Source: Paracoccus sanguinis
GTDB taxonomy: Bacteria > Pseudomonadota > Alphaproteobacteria > Rhodobacterales > Rhodobacteraceae
NCBI RefSeq assembly: GCF_900106665.1
Contig: NZ_FNNA01000001.1
Span: 310,001 to 374,000, forward strand
Direction: 5' to 3'
DNA: 64,000 bases
Below the pieces are notes generated by a model, which was given only the letters and a program-made list of their open reading frames with translations, had not been told where the DNA came from and did no database searches. This document shows, piece after piece, positions 63,833 through 64,000 of the stretch. Numbering within the stretch: the first letter of the stretch is position 1; every line of letters starts with the position of its first letter. The translations under genes and the position numbers were made by a program.

Positions 63833-64000
63833 TCAGATCAGGAAGAAACTGTCGCGGAACTCGTCGAGCGTGACCCCGGTCACGATCAGGTCGTTCGCGC
63901 CGGCCCCGTCCACCATGATGCCGTTTCCCCACACGCGGCAGGCGGCCAGCACGTCGGCGCGGCTGGCCAGGCCCAGCGCGTCGGCGTCGAGCGCCACGCG
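63833..64000 (-). CDS. C-terminal end of a protein, possibly RTX-type
   Basis: Only the last roughly 55 residues are in view; the gene continues past the right edge of the window. They read as ...VALDADALGLASRADVLAA and later GNGIMVDGAGANDLIVTGVTLDEFRDSFFLI before the stop. The pattern of alternating Asp/Gly with a closing hydrophobic FFLI resembles the C-termini of type I-secreted calcium-binding proteins, as in the RTX gene at 48 kb. The call is tentative because so little is visible. The 94-base gap to puuD shows nothing special. Confidence 0.4.
   Translation of the reverse strand, partial: RVALDADALGLASRADVLAACRVWGNGIMVDGAGANDLIVTGVTLDEFRDSFFLI

Overview
The window is high-GC DNA, roughly 65-70% by eye, densely coded on both strands. 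It most likely comes from a member of the Rhodobacterales (Paracoccaceae/Roseobacteraceae). The basis is the gene content: a gene-transfer-agent type holin and GH108 endolysin pair, radA-cvpA-purF, the Anbu/transglutaminase/alpha-E/ATP-grasp cluster, a compact che operon opened by a STAS protein, a fused indolepyruvate oxidoreductase, and a TTAAC-N6-TTAAC CtrA-type site. No rRNA, CRISPR array or intact insertion sequence was seen. One tRNA is present, tRNA-Arg(CCG).

Layout. 1-1.2 kb: lysis pair (holin cut by the window edge) behind a perfect CtrA-type box. 1.3-2.5 kb: ccmE and murI. 2.7-7.2 kb: indolepyruvate ferredoxin oxidoreductase divergent from a LysR regulator. 7.2-8.3 kb: a candidate small RNA with a terminator, then a frameshifted exported protein. 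8.5-10.6 kb: purL. 10.7-12.9 kb: gmk, gamma-carbonic anhydrase and a PhoR-like kinase. 13.1-15.8 kb: ispH, a GST, rnhA and a TRIC-family channel. 15.9-21.0 kb: tgt, a radical-SAM/DUF4130-UdgX uracil-DNA pair and glycerate 2-kinase. 21.0-22.5 kb: an AT-richer, gene-poor stretch around tRNA-Arg. 22.5-27.4 kb: che operon. 27.8-29.5 kb: rpsB-tsf. 30.1-34.6 kb: Anbu cluster. 34.7-41.3 kb: pstSCAB-phoU-phoB behind a multi-site PhoB box. 41.4-45.5 kb: a GST, then parE flanked by Phd-Doc and BrnTA toxin-antitoxin modules. 45.5-48.0 kb: a lipoprotein cytochrome c and LolD/LolCE. 48.2-51.5 kb: an RTX protein and a LuxR regulator. 51.6-55.6 kb: radA-cvpA-purF. 55.6-59.3 kb: a two-component system divergent from PepSY, cytochrome b and VIT genes. 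59.3-60.9 kb: a tyrosine phosphatase and a glycosyltransferase. 61.6-63.7 kb: urate catabolism (allA, uraH, puuD). The right edge holds the 3' end of a possible RTX-type gene.

Several blocks act as units. The pst-pho block is a phosphate uptake and sensing operon whose kinase may be the distant phoR-like gene. puuD, uraH and allA cover urate to glyoxylate in part. The rSAM and UdgX genes overlap by one base and probably handle damaged or uracil-containing DNA. gmk, carbonic anhydrase and the kinase are tightly packed.

The most interesting non-coding signals are arrays of GTTC spaced exactly 11 bp (LexA-like) at two loci; a dispersed G-rich element that sits once between genes and once in frame inside a histidine-kinase gene; a CtrA box in front of the lysis genes; an 11-bp tandem repeat in front of a response-regulator operon; palindromic operators at both toxin-antitoxin modules; and a two-hairpin candidate sRNA. 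No wholly new multi-gene system could be demonstrated. The best leads are listed as findings.
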